NCBI RefSeq assembly: GCF_014287895.1
Contig: NZ_JACOPP010000004.1
Coordinates: forward strand, 1-64,000
Origin: Lawsonibacter hominis
GTDB lineage: Bacteria > Bacillota > Clostridia > Oscillospirales > Oscillospiraceae
Direction: 5' to 3'
DNA length: 64,000 nucleotides
Every line of letters starts with the position of its first letter. The stretch's first letter is position 1. The translations under genes were made by a program, and so were the position numbers. This document shows, piece after piece, positions 32,866-41,376 of this stretch. Under the pieces are notes generated by a model, which saw only the letters and a list, made by a program, of their open reading frames with translations, had not been told where the DNA came from and did not search any database.

Positions 32866-33932
32866 TCGTCTTCCCCCCCCAGGGGCTGATACGCCTCGAT
32901 CTTCACGTCGTCAAAACTCGCCATCTCCCGGTACACGGCAAGGCCCATGTCCAGCAGGGGCATCACCGCCACCGCGCCGGTCCCCTCTCCCAGCCGCATC
33001 CCGGCAAAGAGGAACGGCCGCAGCCCCAGCGCCTCCAGCACCAGGGTCCCGGCCGGCTCCTGCGAGGCGTGGGAGCCCAGCATGTAATCCACCGCCGCCG
33101 GGCAGAGACGCGCGGCGATGAGGGCGGCCACGGAGGAGATGAAGCCGTCCACCAGCACGGGAAGCCGGCAGGCCGCGCCTCCCAGGAACACTCCGGCCAG
33201 CCCGGCCAGATCCAGTCCCCCCACCTTGGCCAGCACGTCCAGGGGATCGCCGGGGTCGGGGGCGTTGACCGCTACCGCCCGCTCGATTGCGGCGATCTTC
33301 CGCCGCAGCCCCGCGTCGGAAAGCCCCGCGCCCCGCCCCGTCATGGTCACGGCGGGTTGGTCCAGCAGCACGCAGGCCACGGCGCTGGAGGTCGTGGTGT
33401 TGCCGATCCCCATCTCTCCGGTGGCCAGCAGGCGGCAGCCCTGCTCCTTCAGCTCCCGCGCCACCGCCGCCCCGGTCAGAATGGCCCGCTCGGCCTCCGC
33501 CCGCGTCATGGCGGGGCCCCGGGTCATATTGGCGGTACCCCGGCGGACGCACCGCTGCAGGATGCGCTCCCCCTTGACCGGCCGGGCCACGCCGATGTCC
33601 ACCGGCACCACGTCCGCCCCGGCGGCGCGGGCCATGGCGCACACGCTGGTATCCCCGGTGGACATGTTCTCGGCGACGATGGCGGTGACCTCCTGCCCGG
33701 TCTGGGTGACCCCCTCCTCCACCACGCCGTTGTCGGCGCACATGACCACCACAGCCCGCGGGGCGGTCTCCACGTCCGGACTTCCGGAGGCCCCGGCGAG
33801 GCGCTCCACCGCCTCCTCCAGCAGACCCAGGCTGCCCAGGGGCTTGGCGATGGAATCCCACCGGCGGCGGGCCGCCGCCCGGGCGGCCCCGTCGGCGGGA
33901 CGAATGGATGCGATCAGTTCCGGTACGGTCAT
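32859..33932 (-). CDS. cobT: Nicotinate-nucleotide--dimethylbenzimidazole phosphoribosyltransferase
   Basis: A 357-aa enzyme that activates the lower ligand of cobalamin to alpha-ribazole phosphate. Seen: KPLGSLGLLEEAVERLAG near 30-47, VVVMCADNGVVEEGVTQTG near 60-78, GEMGIGNTTTSSAVACVLL near 172, and DYMLGSHASQEPAG near 285. GAGGAG precedes the ATG at 33932. The ATG overlaps the stop of the sensor kinase gene (ATGA), directly coupling B12 assembly genes to a two-component system. Confidence 0.93.
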   Translation of the reverse strand: MTVPELIASIRPADGAARAAARRRWDSIAKPLGSLGLLEEAVERLAGASGSPDVETAPRAVVVMCADNGVVEEGVTQTGQEVTAIVAENMSTGDTSVCAMARAAGADVVPVDIGVARPVKGERILQRCVRRGTANMTRGPAMTRAEAERAILTGAAVARELKEQGCRLLATGEMGIGNTTTSSAVACVLLDQPAVTMTGRGAGLSDAGLRRKIAAIERAVAVNAPDPGDPLDVLAKVGGLDLAGLAGVFLGGAACRLPVLVDGFISSVAALIAARLCPAAVDYMLGSHASQEPAGTLVLEALGLRPFLFAGMRLGEGTGAVAVMPLLDMGLAVYREMASFDDVKIEAYQPLGGEDEC

Positions 33933-34963
33933 TGTTTTAACTCCTCTCGTTCTCCCAGCAGATAAAAACGTCCCTTGGGAAAGATGATGGACACCCGGGT
34001 CCCCTCCCCCGCCTGCGAGGCGATGGAGAAGCCCAGCCCCAGCCGCCCGCACAGCGTTCTGCACAGGTAAAGGCCCAGTCCCGTGGAGCGTTTGGACAGC
34101 TTCCGGCCATTTTCCCCGGTAAAGCCCTTTTCACATACCCTGGGCAGATCGGCCTGCGGAATCCCCACCCCGTTGTCCGCCACGTTCAGCGCCACTGACT
34201 GCTCCGCCCGGCTCTGCGTAAAGACGAGCCGGGGGTGCTCGCCCCGATATTTGATGGCGTTGGAAATGAGCTGGCCCAGGATAAATTCCACCCACTTTCC
34301 GTCGGCGTAGGCCACGGCGTCCAATCCCTCCAGCTCCACGGAGAACCCCGCGGCGATGAGCGGCCGGGCGTACTTCTTCACCGCGTCGGAGGCCGCTTGG
34401 CGCAGGGCCATGGGGCGCACCACATAATCCCGCTCCACCGCGCCGCTCCGGGCGTAGAACAGCGCCTGCTCCACATAACCCTCGATTTGAAACAGGGCCT
34501 CCTCCAGCCCCTGAAGCGGTGGACCCGGCAGGTTCTCCAGGGTCAGCCGGGCCGAGGCGATGGGCGTTTTGACCTCATGGACCCAGGTTTCGATGTATTC
34601 CCGGTAGTCCGCCATGTCCCTCCTGGCGGCGGCCAGGGCGTCGTTCATGGCCTTGTTGGTCTCCTCCATGGCCCGGCAGAACAAGACCCCCTCCGGGAAA
34701 GAGGGCTGTTCCAGCAGCTCGGAGAACAGGTACTTGCGCTCCAGCGCGTCCAGCATGCCCATGGCTTCGTCGTAGAATGTCTTTTTGCGGATGTATTCCG
34801 CGGTCAGGGGCAGCAGTCCGCCCAGCAGAAAGACCAGACACAGCAGGGCGATGGCCCCCGGATGGACCGACAAGACCCAAAGCAGCACCGCCGAGAGCAG
34901 CACGGAAAAGCCCAGTCCCGCCAGATAAGGCGCCTTGTCCCGCCAGAACCAGCCCGCCGTCAC
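33929..34963 (-). CDS. Small sensor histidine kinase (BceS-like)
   Basis: A 344-aa intramembrane-sensing type kinase: two membrane segments near 10-55 with almost no external loop, then a DHp motif ETWVHEVKTPIASARL with phospho-His near 145, and ATPase boxes (LISNAIKY, VADNGVGI, STGLGLYL). BceS-type kinases usually lie next to BceAB-type peptide exporters; none is present here. It starts with GTG in the regulator stop (GTGA) and its stop overlaps cobT. Confidence 0.88.
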   Translation of the reverse strand: MTAGWFWRDKAPYLAGLGFSVLLSAVLLWVLSVHPGAIALLCLVFLLGGLLPLTAEYIRKKTFYDEAMGMLDALERKYLFSELLEQPSFPEGVLFCRAMEETNKAMNDALAAARRDMADYREYIETWVHEVKTPIASARLTLENLPGPPLQGLEEALFQIEGYVEQALFYARSGAVERDYVVRPMALRQAASDAVKKYARPLIAAGFSVELEGLDAVAYADGKWVEFILGQLISNAIKYRGEHPRLVFTQSRAEQSVALNVADNGVGIPQADLPRVCEKGFTGENGRKLSKRSTGLGLYLCRTLCGRLGLGFSIASQAGEGTRVSIIFPKGRFYLLGEREELKQ

Positions 34964-35628
34964 AGCTGATACCCCTGTCCCCGGCGGGCGGTAAGAAACC
35001 CCTCCGCTCCCAGGCCCTCCAGCTTTCGCCGCAGGCGTGCGACATTGACGGTGAGGGTGTTGTCGTCCACAAAGGCGTCCGACTGCCAAAGCGCGTGCAT
35101 CAGCTCCTCACGGGAGACGATGCGCTCCGGGTTTTTCAGCATAAGCTGGAGAATGCGCGCCTCGTTGCGGGTCAGCTCGGCCTCCCGCCCGTCCAGCAGG
35201 ACCGTGCTCCGGCTCAGGTCCAGGGTCAGGCCCCGTTCCGACAGCACCGCTCCGCCCTGGGCGGGATAGGCCCGCTGCAGCAGCCGGCCGATGCGGGCCA
35301 GAAGGATCTGTGTGTGATAGGGCTTGGTCAGAAAATCGTCGGCTCCCAGGTTCATGCTCATCAGTTCGTCCAGCTCGGTGGAACGGCTGGTGACCACAAG
35401 GATGGGCAGCTGGGACTGCCGCCGCAGCTCCCGGCAGACGTGATAGCCGTCATACCGGGGCAGATTCAGATCCAGCAGGGCCAGGTGGGCCCCGCTGTAC
35501 AAGATCTGTCCGGCCACATCCTCGTAATCGTCGGTGGAGGCGCAGACATAGCCGTACCGCTCCAGCAGCGCGGCCAGCTCCCCCCGCAGCGCGGGGTCGT
35601 CCTCCACAAGAAAAATGGTATGGGACAT
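34960..35628 (-). CDS. OmpR/BceR-type response regulator
   Basis: A 222-aa regulator: receiver domain with FLVEDDPAL, phospho-Asp in LALLDLNLPRYDG near 51, and a C-terminal winged helix (ELTRNEARILQLML, LRRKLEGLG, RRGQGYQL). The start at 35628 is chosen for AGGGAGGGATACC; an in-frame ATG at 35676 would encode an extra unrelated N-terminus. First gene of a seven-gene overlapping chain ending in cobC. Confidence 0.9.
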   Translation of the reverse strand: MSHTIFLVEDDPALRGELAALLERYGYVCASTDDYEDVAGQILYSGAHLALLDLNLPRYDGYHVCRELRRQSQLPILVVTSRSTELDELMSMNLGADDFLTKPYHTQILLARIGRLLQRAYPAQGGAVLSERGLTLDLSRSTVLLDGREAELTRNEARILQLMLKNPERIVSREELMHALWQSDAFVDDNTLTVNVARLRRKLEGLGAEGFLTARRGQGYQL

Positions 35629-35710
35629 GGTATCCCTCCCTGCGTTGTGATCTTCCGGAAGCACGGAGCCCATCAACGGGCGCCGGGCGGTTCCGCGGTT
35701 CCTTCCGCAT

Positions 35711-35739
35711 TATAGCAGAAAAAAGCGGCGCGTCCAACC
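35711..35739 (-). promoter_or_regulatory. Promoter of the regulator-kinase-cob operon
   Basis: On the minus strand TTGGAC (35734-35739), a 17-bp spacer and TATAAT (35711-35716) form a near-consensus promoter. The leader is about 75 nt, too short for a cobalamin riboswitch. The -35 lies inside the terminator stem of the upstream XRE gene. Confidence 0.75.
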
Positions 35740-35752
35740 CCGGACGCGCCGT
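35729..35752 (-). terminator. Terminator of the XRE gene
   Basis: GGCGCGTCC/GGACGCGCC forms a 9-bp stem, and on the minus strand GC plus TTTTTT follows, directly after the XRE stop. The right part of this terminator doubles as the -35 and spacer of the next promoter. Confidence 0.8.
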
Positions 35753-35756
35753 CTGA

Positions 35757-36347
35757 TCACCAGAATATACCCAAGATCCGTTCACTGATGGCATAATAGA
35801 GGGGGATGCTCAGAAAAAGCATCCAGCCCGGGTGCCAATTATCCAGCAGAAACCCTGTGATCAGGAAAACAATGACCACAATGATCGGATATACGTCACC
35901 CAGTCCCAATACCGCGCTGGCGGCAGGCAAAGCTACCATCAGCACCAGGGTCAGCAGCCACAAAAGCGCTTGCTTCTTTTTTTCAAACACCTTTTTCTGC
36001 TGCTTTTCCCAGGCCCGCTCCGCTTCGTCCCATTCCCGCGCGGCGGCGAAGACCTCTGCCTGCTCGTCCTCCGCCTCCTCCGCCGCGGCCGGTCCCGTCT
36101 GAGATGCATAGGCGTACTGGCTTTCGCAGCGGTCGCCCCCCTGAGCCGGCTGCAGCAGCAGCTCGTCCAGAGAAATGCCGTAGAGCCGGGCCAGGGCGAT
36201 CAGATTATCCGTATCGGGAGAGGACTCCGCCCGTTCCCACTTGGAAATCGCCTGGCGGCTCACCCCCAGCCGGGCCGCCAGGTCCTCCTGGGATAACCCC
36301 CGCTCCCGCCGCAGCGCCACCAGCCGGTTTGCAATCTCTAGATTCAT
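35757..36347 (-). CDS. XRE-family regulator with C-terminal membrane anchor
   Basis: A 196-aa protein. Residues 1-65 are a helix-turn-helix (LSQEDLAARLGVSRQAISKW). An acidic, coiled linker follows (about 70-120), then two hydrophobic segments near 128-172 and a short hydrophobic tail. This layout suggests a membrane-tethered repressor, a common Clostridial type of unknown signal. AAGGAGCG is the ribosome site. A nested dyad upstream (36421-36458) may be its operator. Confidence 0.85.
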   Translation of the reverse strand: MNLEIANRLVALRRERGLSQEDLAARLGVSRQAISKWERAESSPDTDNLIALARLYGISLDELLLQPAQGGDRCESQYAYASQTGPAAAEEAEDEQAEVFAAAREWDEAERAWEKQQKKVFEKKKQALLWLLTLVLMVALPAASAVLGLGDVYPIIVVIVFLITGFLLDNWHPGWMLFLSIPLYYAISERILGIFW

Positions 36348-36690
36348 TCGCCAACGCTCCTTCTCTGTGCTTGTGCGTTCAGTTTACCAGATTTCCGCCC
36401 GCCGCGCCACCCATTTTACGTTTCAGCGTCCGCAACTATCGGTTGCGTGCCCCTGAAATCAGATAGATTCGCTTGCCAAACCGATAATGGATATGGGGGC
36501 CTCCCGCCCGCTTTCCCTTTTGATTTCTCTTTGCGGCCTGAATGCGTCCTTACCGTCATACAATCGGAAAGTATTCCAGCCGAAAAGTCCGGTCCTCTTG
36601 GGATGCGAACAAATATGGTGCTTCTCTAAACCTTATACCACTTCTTGTTCCCCTCCTCATGGCGTATAGATAGGCCGATCCACCGCCAAG
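36348..36690. other. Gene-free stretch with nested dyad
   Basis: No supported gene. A nested palindrome lies at 36421-36458: outer TTTCAG/CTGAAA and inner CGCAAC/GTTGCG around TATCG. A minus-strand TAAACT near 36379-36384 could be the -10 of the XRE gene. The rest shows nothing I can name. Confidence 0.45.
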
Positions 36691-37035
36691 CTACCGCCCA
36701 GCGCCAAGGACACCTGCCAGCGCCGCCTCCACCGCGGCCAGATTGTCATGGTTGGTAATGCTCTCCATTGCCGCACGGTCCATGGTGCCGTCTTCCTTTT
36801 ACCGACACCACCCCCGAGGTAGGGCTCGTGGTTCTGTTTCTTCATCGCCGCAGAGTATACCGGCCACTTGGCGGCCTCGGTCTTGGCGTACATGTCGGCC
36901 AACTGGAACTGGGTGTTCTGGAACTGGGAAATGCGGCGGCCGAACTGGACGCGCTCCTTCGTGTACTCAATTGCCGCATCCGGTGCGGCCTGAGCTTCGC
37001 CGCAGACCTGAGCCGCACTCTTCAGGAACAGCTGT
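36691..37035 (-). pseudogene. Acyl-CoA dehydrogenase remnant
   Basis: About 65 codons on the minus strand (about 36815-37035) match the middle of butyryl-CoA-dehydrogenase-type enzymes: AIEYTKERVQFGRRISQFQN, then TQFQLADMYAKTEAA and VYSAAMKKQN. After a frame change near 36805 another coding-like tail continues (MDRAAMESITNHDNLAAVEA and ALAGVLGAGR, stop at 36691), which I do not recognise. Both ends of the dehydrogenase are missing. The flank 37036-37413 has no supported gene. Confidence 0.6.
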
Positions 37036-37413
37036 TTGCAAAGGACTTCTTCTGAAGAAGAGTACCATTGTAGATTCCACGATCCTTGCCGCCCCGTTTT
37101 CCGCAAAGAACCAGGACGGGCAGTGAGATCCGAATGCGCATCAGATGAAAACGGCAGGGAATGACGCTTTGGGTACAAAGCACATATCGGGGTAGATATG
37201 GATAGCGGCTTTTTGAACCGAAGGAAAAGCCGATTGCAAATCGCCAAAAGGGCAAAGCGGCCGTGCGCAGAAAGAAAGCGTCCTGACCGCAAGCCTGCAA
37301 AACAGGCCAAGCCCCAAAAGGCTGGGCCGCAGAGCGCACAGCAGACCATACCCCACAGGGAGCGTTTCAAAGATGGTATCTGCCGGATAAACGACAAGAG
37401 ACGCGCCGCCAAG

Positions 37414-38715
37414 TCAGAGCGGCACGTTCCCCAGCAGAATGGTGACGGCCAGGAATGCCAGCGCGAGCATCAGCAGGCGCCAGCCGGAATAGCGGAAATG
37501 TGTTTTGAGGTCGATCCCGGCCGCGCCCAGCATCAAATGCGTGCTGGGCATGATCGGGCACGCCATTATGCTCATGCTGTAGCCGGGCGCCAGCGCGCAG
37601 ACAGACTGCAGCGCGGAGAAACCGAAGTTGGCCGCCACGCCATTGATAACGGGCGTGACGCCGAAGCTGTAGGCAGTGAGCCCCAAAAAGCAGCCCAGCG
37701 GATAGGACAACGTGCCGAATATGGTGAGCAGATATCGGCTCCAGCTCTGTGGGAACACCGAAACGAGGGCTGTGATCATGGCGTTCAGCACACCGGAGTC
37801 ATTGAGCACATTGCCGAACACACCGCCAAGCACCATGGCAAGGCAGATCATCAGTGCAGTGGACGCATGCTCACTGAAGTGTGCCATCTGCTCCTTTATG
37901 GTGCGGTAATTTACCAGGACCGCCACCGTATAGCCCGCCATGAACACAACGGCTGTATTCACGACATTCAAAAACAGCAGAATGAGCACGGCGACCGTAA
38001 GGACCGTGTTGAACGGCAGAAGGCGGCGCGCCCGCGCAGGCAGCTCCTCGCCCGAGGATTGGAACATGCTTCCATAGGCGGTCTTGTCGTTTAATCCCGC
38101 GGCGATGCGCTTTTTTTCCGTGTACGCAGTTCCCAGGAGCACCAGTGACAGGATGCCCGTCATGCACAGCAGCGCAGGCAACAGCTCCTGCCAGATGTCC
38201 AGAACATCCAGTCCCATCACAACGGAGTTCGTCAGCGTCACGGAACCCCATGGCAGGAAGCTCCAGATGCCCACCACGGCCGAGAGAATAAACGTAAGCA
38301 CGACGGGCCGGATGCGCAACTTTTTATAGAACGGATAGAGCGCCGGAATCGTAACAAGGATGGTGGAAGGGGCCTGCCCGTCCAGATGGGAGCAGATGGA
38401 GACGAGCATCGTGGCGAGCAGCACGGGATAGATGTGGCTGCCGATGCGGCGTGTAATGCCGCCCACAATGGTGTCGAAGACGCCCAGTTTGTTCATAAGC
38501 GTAAAAAACAGGATCGCAAACGCCGCCATGATGCCGAGCGTTGCCGTGGATGCGATACCGTCCGTGATGTAGCCGCTGATCTCGTTTAAGGGGATACCCA
38601 GGCACAGGGGGATGAGCAGGATAACGATGACGAATGCCGCGGGCATGATAGTCTTGTTGCGCGCGAGGAGCACGATGAACAAAACGATGCCCAGCAGGCC
38701 CACCAGAGCAAGCAT
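37414..38715 (-). CDS. CitMHS-family citrate/carboxylate transporter
   Basis: A 433-aa inner-membrane protein with 11-12 hydrophobic segments and a cytoplasmic loop near 195-225. It matches CitMHS permeases (SHLDGQAPSTILVTIPALYP near 110-129; GSVTLTNSVVMGLDVL near 157), which import metal-citrate or related carboxylates with protons. AAGGAGG is the ribosome site. It is divergent from the LysR gene and faces a perfect GCGGCCA/TGGCCGC dyad at 38765-38781. It probably supplies the substrate, or a related acid, for the downstream pathway. Confidence 0.87.
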   Translation of the reverse strand: MLALVGLLGIVLFIVLLARNKTIMPAAFVIVILLIPLCLGIPLNEISGYITDGIASTATLGIMAAFAILFFTLMNKLGVFDTIVGGITRRIGSHIYPVLLATMLVSICSHLDGQAPSTILVTIPALYPFYKKLRIRPVVLTFILSAVVGIWSFLPWGSVTLTNSVVMGLDVLDIWQELLPALLCMTGILSLVLLGTAYTEKKRIAAGLNDKTAYGSMFQSSGEELPARARRLLPFNTVLTVAVLILLFLNVVNTAVVFMAGYTVAVLVNYRTIKEQMAHFSEHASTALMICLAMVLGGVFGNVLNDSGVLNAMITALVSVFPQSWSRYLLTIFGTLSYPLGCFLGLTAYSFGVTPVINGVAANFGFSALQSVCALAPGYSMSIMACPIMPSTHLMLGAAGIDLKTHFRYSGWRLLMLALAFLAVTILLGNVPL

Positions 38716-38783
38716 GATACAGATGCCTCCTTAATTTTTGAGATTCGGAATAGACGGGCGGACAGCGGCCATTTTGGCCGCAT

Positions 38784-38812
38784 TTGAAAAAAATAGTCTC
38801 ACAGACTATAAT
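38784..38812 (+). promoter_or_regulatory. lysR promoter with overlapping dyad
   Basis: TTGAAA (38784-38789), 17-bp spacer, TATAAT (38807-38812). A perfect dyad ATAGTC-N5-GACTAT at 38793-38809 covers the spacer and the start of the -10, a good candidate for LysR autoregulation and control of the divergent CitMHS gene. Confidence 0.75.
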
Positions 38813-38884
38813 AGAAGAGCGCAGAAGAGAACGGGTACCTCCCGCGGCATCAGAGCGAAGCGGGTTGGAAAAGGAGGGTCTTGG

Positions 38885-39775
38885 ATGAAACTTTCACAGA
38901 TGCGGTATTTTCAAGCCGTCTGCCTTTATGGCAGCACCACGCGCGCGGCGGACTCCCTGTTCGTTTCACAGCCGTCTATCAGCATGGCCATCAAAGAACT
39001 TGAGGAAGAACTGCACGTAAAGCTGTTCGTACGCCAGAACAACCGCATGATGCTCACACGCGAGGGATCGTTTTTTTTGGAGCGCGTCAACCGTGTGCTG
39101 GACGAGGTGCGTACGCTCGAGCAGACGATGCAGCATCTGAACAGCAGCAGCACCGTAACGCTCAGCCTGCCGCCCATCGTGGGCGATTTTTTCCCGAATC
39201 TTCTCGACCGCTTCATGCAGGAATATCCCGACTACCGGCTGGAGGTATACGAGGACGCACAGGGGGAAGTGACAAACCTGCTGCGCGAGAGCGAGCGCGA
39301 TTTTGCCGTGGCCATCCTCAACAGTATAGGCGACCAGGAATTTGTCACCTATCCTTTTTTGAAGGTGGAACTGATGCTGTGGACGAACATCCACAGCCCC
39401 CTCGCCCAGAAGGCACGTGTCTCATTCCGGGACATCGGCACATCGCCCATCGTGCTATTCAAAGACAGTTATTACCAGAACTCCATTATCAAGAACTATT
39501 TTCAGGAGGCGGGCATTGAGCCGAACGTGATGCTGTATGCGAGCCAGACAGCCACCATGAAGAACTTCGCACGCAAGAACCTGGCCTCCACGTTCCTGTT
39601 CGTAGAGGAGTGCCCCGGCGAGCCGCTGCTGCGCGGTGTGCACTTCGAGCACCCCATTATCTTCTCCGTCGGCCTCATCCGTCTGCGCGACAAGCACCTC
39701 AGCAAAGCGCAGGAGGCCTTCCTTGCCCATATGCTGCACACGGCACCGGGCACGTCTGCATCCTCCCAAACCTAG
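38885..39775 (+). CDS. LysR-family transcriptional regulator
   Basis: A 296-aa regulator: winged helix at 1-60 (MRYFQAVCLYGSTTRAADSL and SQPSISMAIKELEEEL), linker helix, then effector-binding domain (SLPPIVGDFFPNLLDRFMQE near 100). AAAAGGAGGGTC is the ribosome site. It lies between the divergent CitMHS gene and the MFS-TIM-barrel operon and probably controls both in response to their substrate. A strong terminator follows. Confidence 0.92.
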   Translation: MKLSQMRYFQAVCLYGSTTRAADSLFVSQPSISMAIKELEEELHVKLFVRQNNRMMLTREGSFFLERVNRVLDEVRTLEQTMQHLNSSSTVTLSLPPIVGDFFPNLLDRFMQEYPDYRLEVYEDAQGEVTNLLRESERDFAVAILNSIGDQEFVTYPFLKVELMLWTNIHSPLAQKARVSFRDIGTSPIVLFKDSYYQNSIIKNYFQEAGIEPNVMLYASQTATMKNFARKNLASTFLFVEECPGEPLLRGVHFEHPIIFSVGLIRLRDKHLSKAQEAFLAHMLHTAPGTSASSQT

Positions 39776-39826
39776 CGTACCCTTTCGTTAAAAAGATGTA
39801 AAATAATTTTTTACAATAACCCTATA

Positions 39827-39865
39827 AGCAGTTTTGATGGGTTTTTCCATCAAAACTGCTTTTTT
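39827..39865 (+). terminator. Rho-independent terminator after lysR
   Basis: AGCAGTTTTGATGG/CCATCAAAACTGCT, a 14-bp perfect stem with a GTTTTT loop, followed by TTTTT. The 288-bp gap to the MFS gene also contains a TATAAT at 39939-39944 and a dyad ATAG-N5-CTAT at 39948-39960, sharing half-site sequence with the lysR dyad. Confidence 0.92.
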
Positions 39866-40063
39866 ATGCACAATATACAAAGAGTTCGATAGCCATTCGG
39901 CAAAAGAGAAATTTTGAGGTTTCTCTATTATGTTTTATTATAATTGAATAGTTTTTCTATATTGTACAGTCCTTCTTTCGTTCCCTATAATAAAGCTGCG
40001 CTTCACAGCAAAACTGTTCGACGGCCGATTCGAATGCGCTTGCATGAAAAAGGAGGAAGGAAA

Positions 40064-41338
40064 ATGTCCGAGACAAACAACGCAAAGGTGAACAAGGGCG
40101 GCATGTACGCTGTTTTGTTCGTCGCATACGCCATGGTGAACTTTCACCGCTACGCCACCAGCATGACGGCTTCTATTCTCGCAACCGACCTTGCGCTCGA
40201 CGCAGGCCAAGTCGCTCTTTACATCGGGGTGTACACATGGTGCAACGCCATCATGCAGCTGCCTGCCGGCCTCATCACGGACCGCATCAGCGCGCGCAAG
40301 CTGCTGAGTGTGATCTATCTGTTGGCGGGAGGCGGCCTTCTGCTGATGGCCTATTCGAAAAGCTTTCCGCTCATCCTCGTGGGCCGCGGCATCCTAACGG
40401 CCGCAGTGGCCTGTGTGTTCAACGTCTGCAGCCGCCATATCGCCTCCTGGGAGAGCGCCGACAACTATAAGCGTGTGAACAGCATGTTTATGACGGCCGG
40501 AAAGATCGGCGGCCTCGTCGCGACCACGCCGCTCGTGCTGCTCATCGGCGGCATCGGCTGGAACAACACGTTCGGCCTCATTGCAGCCGCCTCTATCCTC
40601 GTGGCCGCGGGCGCATGGATATTTGTACGCGACCGGCAGGGGGCGCTGCAGAAGAAGGCCGTCTCTCCGCTGGCTTCTGTCAAGCACCTCGCCCGGACGG
40701 GCGGCTTCTGGCTCTATTGCTTCGCAGGCGCGCTGGTGGGCATGACGGTTCCCATGGTATTCTCGGCGTGGGGCGGCACGTTTCTTGTGCAGGGGCTCGG
40801 GGTAGATCCCGTCGTCAGCAGCAATATCTTAATGGTGGGCAATATCGCCTCGTGCATCGGCGGTGTGACCATCGCGCTCGTGTGCAAAAAGATTCCCGCA
40901 AAACCGCTTGTCGTCATCTCCTACATCGTCATCTCTGCCTGCGTGGCACTGCTGGCCGTCTTCACCACCCAGCTTTCAACGATTGCTTATGCCGTCATTT
41001 TTGTCATTATGGGCTTTACCTTCTATACCTCCACCACTTCGGTCTATGCCCTTATGCGTGAGATGTGCGGTGTAAAATTTATCGGCGGGTTTATGGGCGC
41101 TTCCAATTTCATCTCGTGGCTCGTAGGCAATGCACTGGTCTCCACCATCTGGGGGCTGTTTATCCCGGCCGACTTCAGCATCGCGGGCTTCCGCAACGCG
41201 CTGTTCTTCCAGCTCGCCATCTCCATCGTCGGCCTCATCGGTTTCATCGCACTCAAGCCGGGCATGCTCAAAGGTTGCTCGGACAAGGATATCGCTGCAC
41301 TGGAGGCCGCACTGGAGACACAGAAGGCGGCGGACTGA
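40064..41338 (+). CDS. MFS transporter
   Basis: A 424-aa permease with about 12 membrane segments. The loop 2-3 motif is GLITDRISARKLLSV near 70-84. It starts at 40064 after AAAAAGGAGGAAGG. It is first in an operon with TIM-barrel and UPF0261 genes, so it probably imports the compound they act on, perhaps an organic acid as for oxalate/formate-type MFS members. Substrate not determined. Confidence 0.88.
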   Translation: MSETNNAKVNKGGMYAVLFVAYAMVNFHRYATSMTASILATDLALDAGQVALYIGVYTWCNAIMQLPAGLITDRISARKLLSVIYLLAGGGLLLMAYSKSFPLILVGRGILTAAVACVFNVCSRHIASWESADNYKRVNSMFMTAGKIGGLVATTPLVLLIGGIGWNNTFGLIAAASILVAAGAWIFVRDRQGALQKKAVSPLASVKHLARTGGFWLYCFAGALVGMTVPMVFSAWGGTFLVQGLGVDPVVSSNILMVGNIASCIGGVTIALVCKKIPAKPLVVISYIVISACVALLAVFTTQLSTIAYAVIFVIMGFTFYTSTTSVYALMREMCGVKFIGGFMGASNFISWLVGNALVSTIWGLFIPADFSIAGFRNALFFQLAISIVGLIGFIALKPGMLKGCSDKDIAALEAALETQKAAD

Positions 41339-41376
41339 ATCAAGGCTAAACCGCCGGAAGAATGGGAGCTGTAAAC

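Noticed and set aside
33900..34000. Cobalamin riboswitch in front of cobT
   Set aside because: cobT starts inside the kinase stop codon, leaving no leader; no B12-box-like sequence was seen upstream of the operon either.
37198..38094. Plus-strand frame rich in Lys, Arg, Gln and His
   Set aside because: It overlaps the CitMHS gene in antisense; composition is typical of the complement of a hydrophobic membrane protein.
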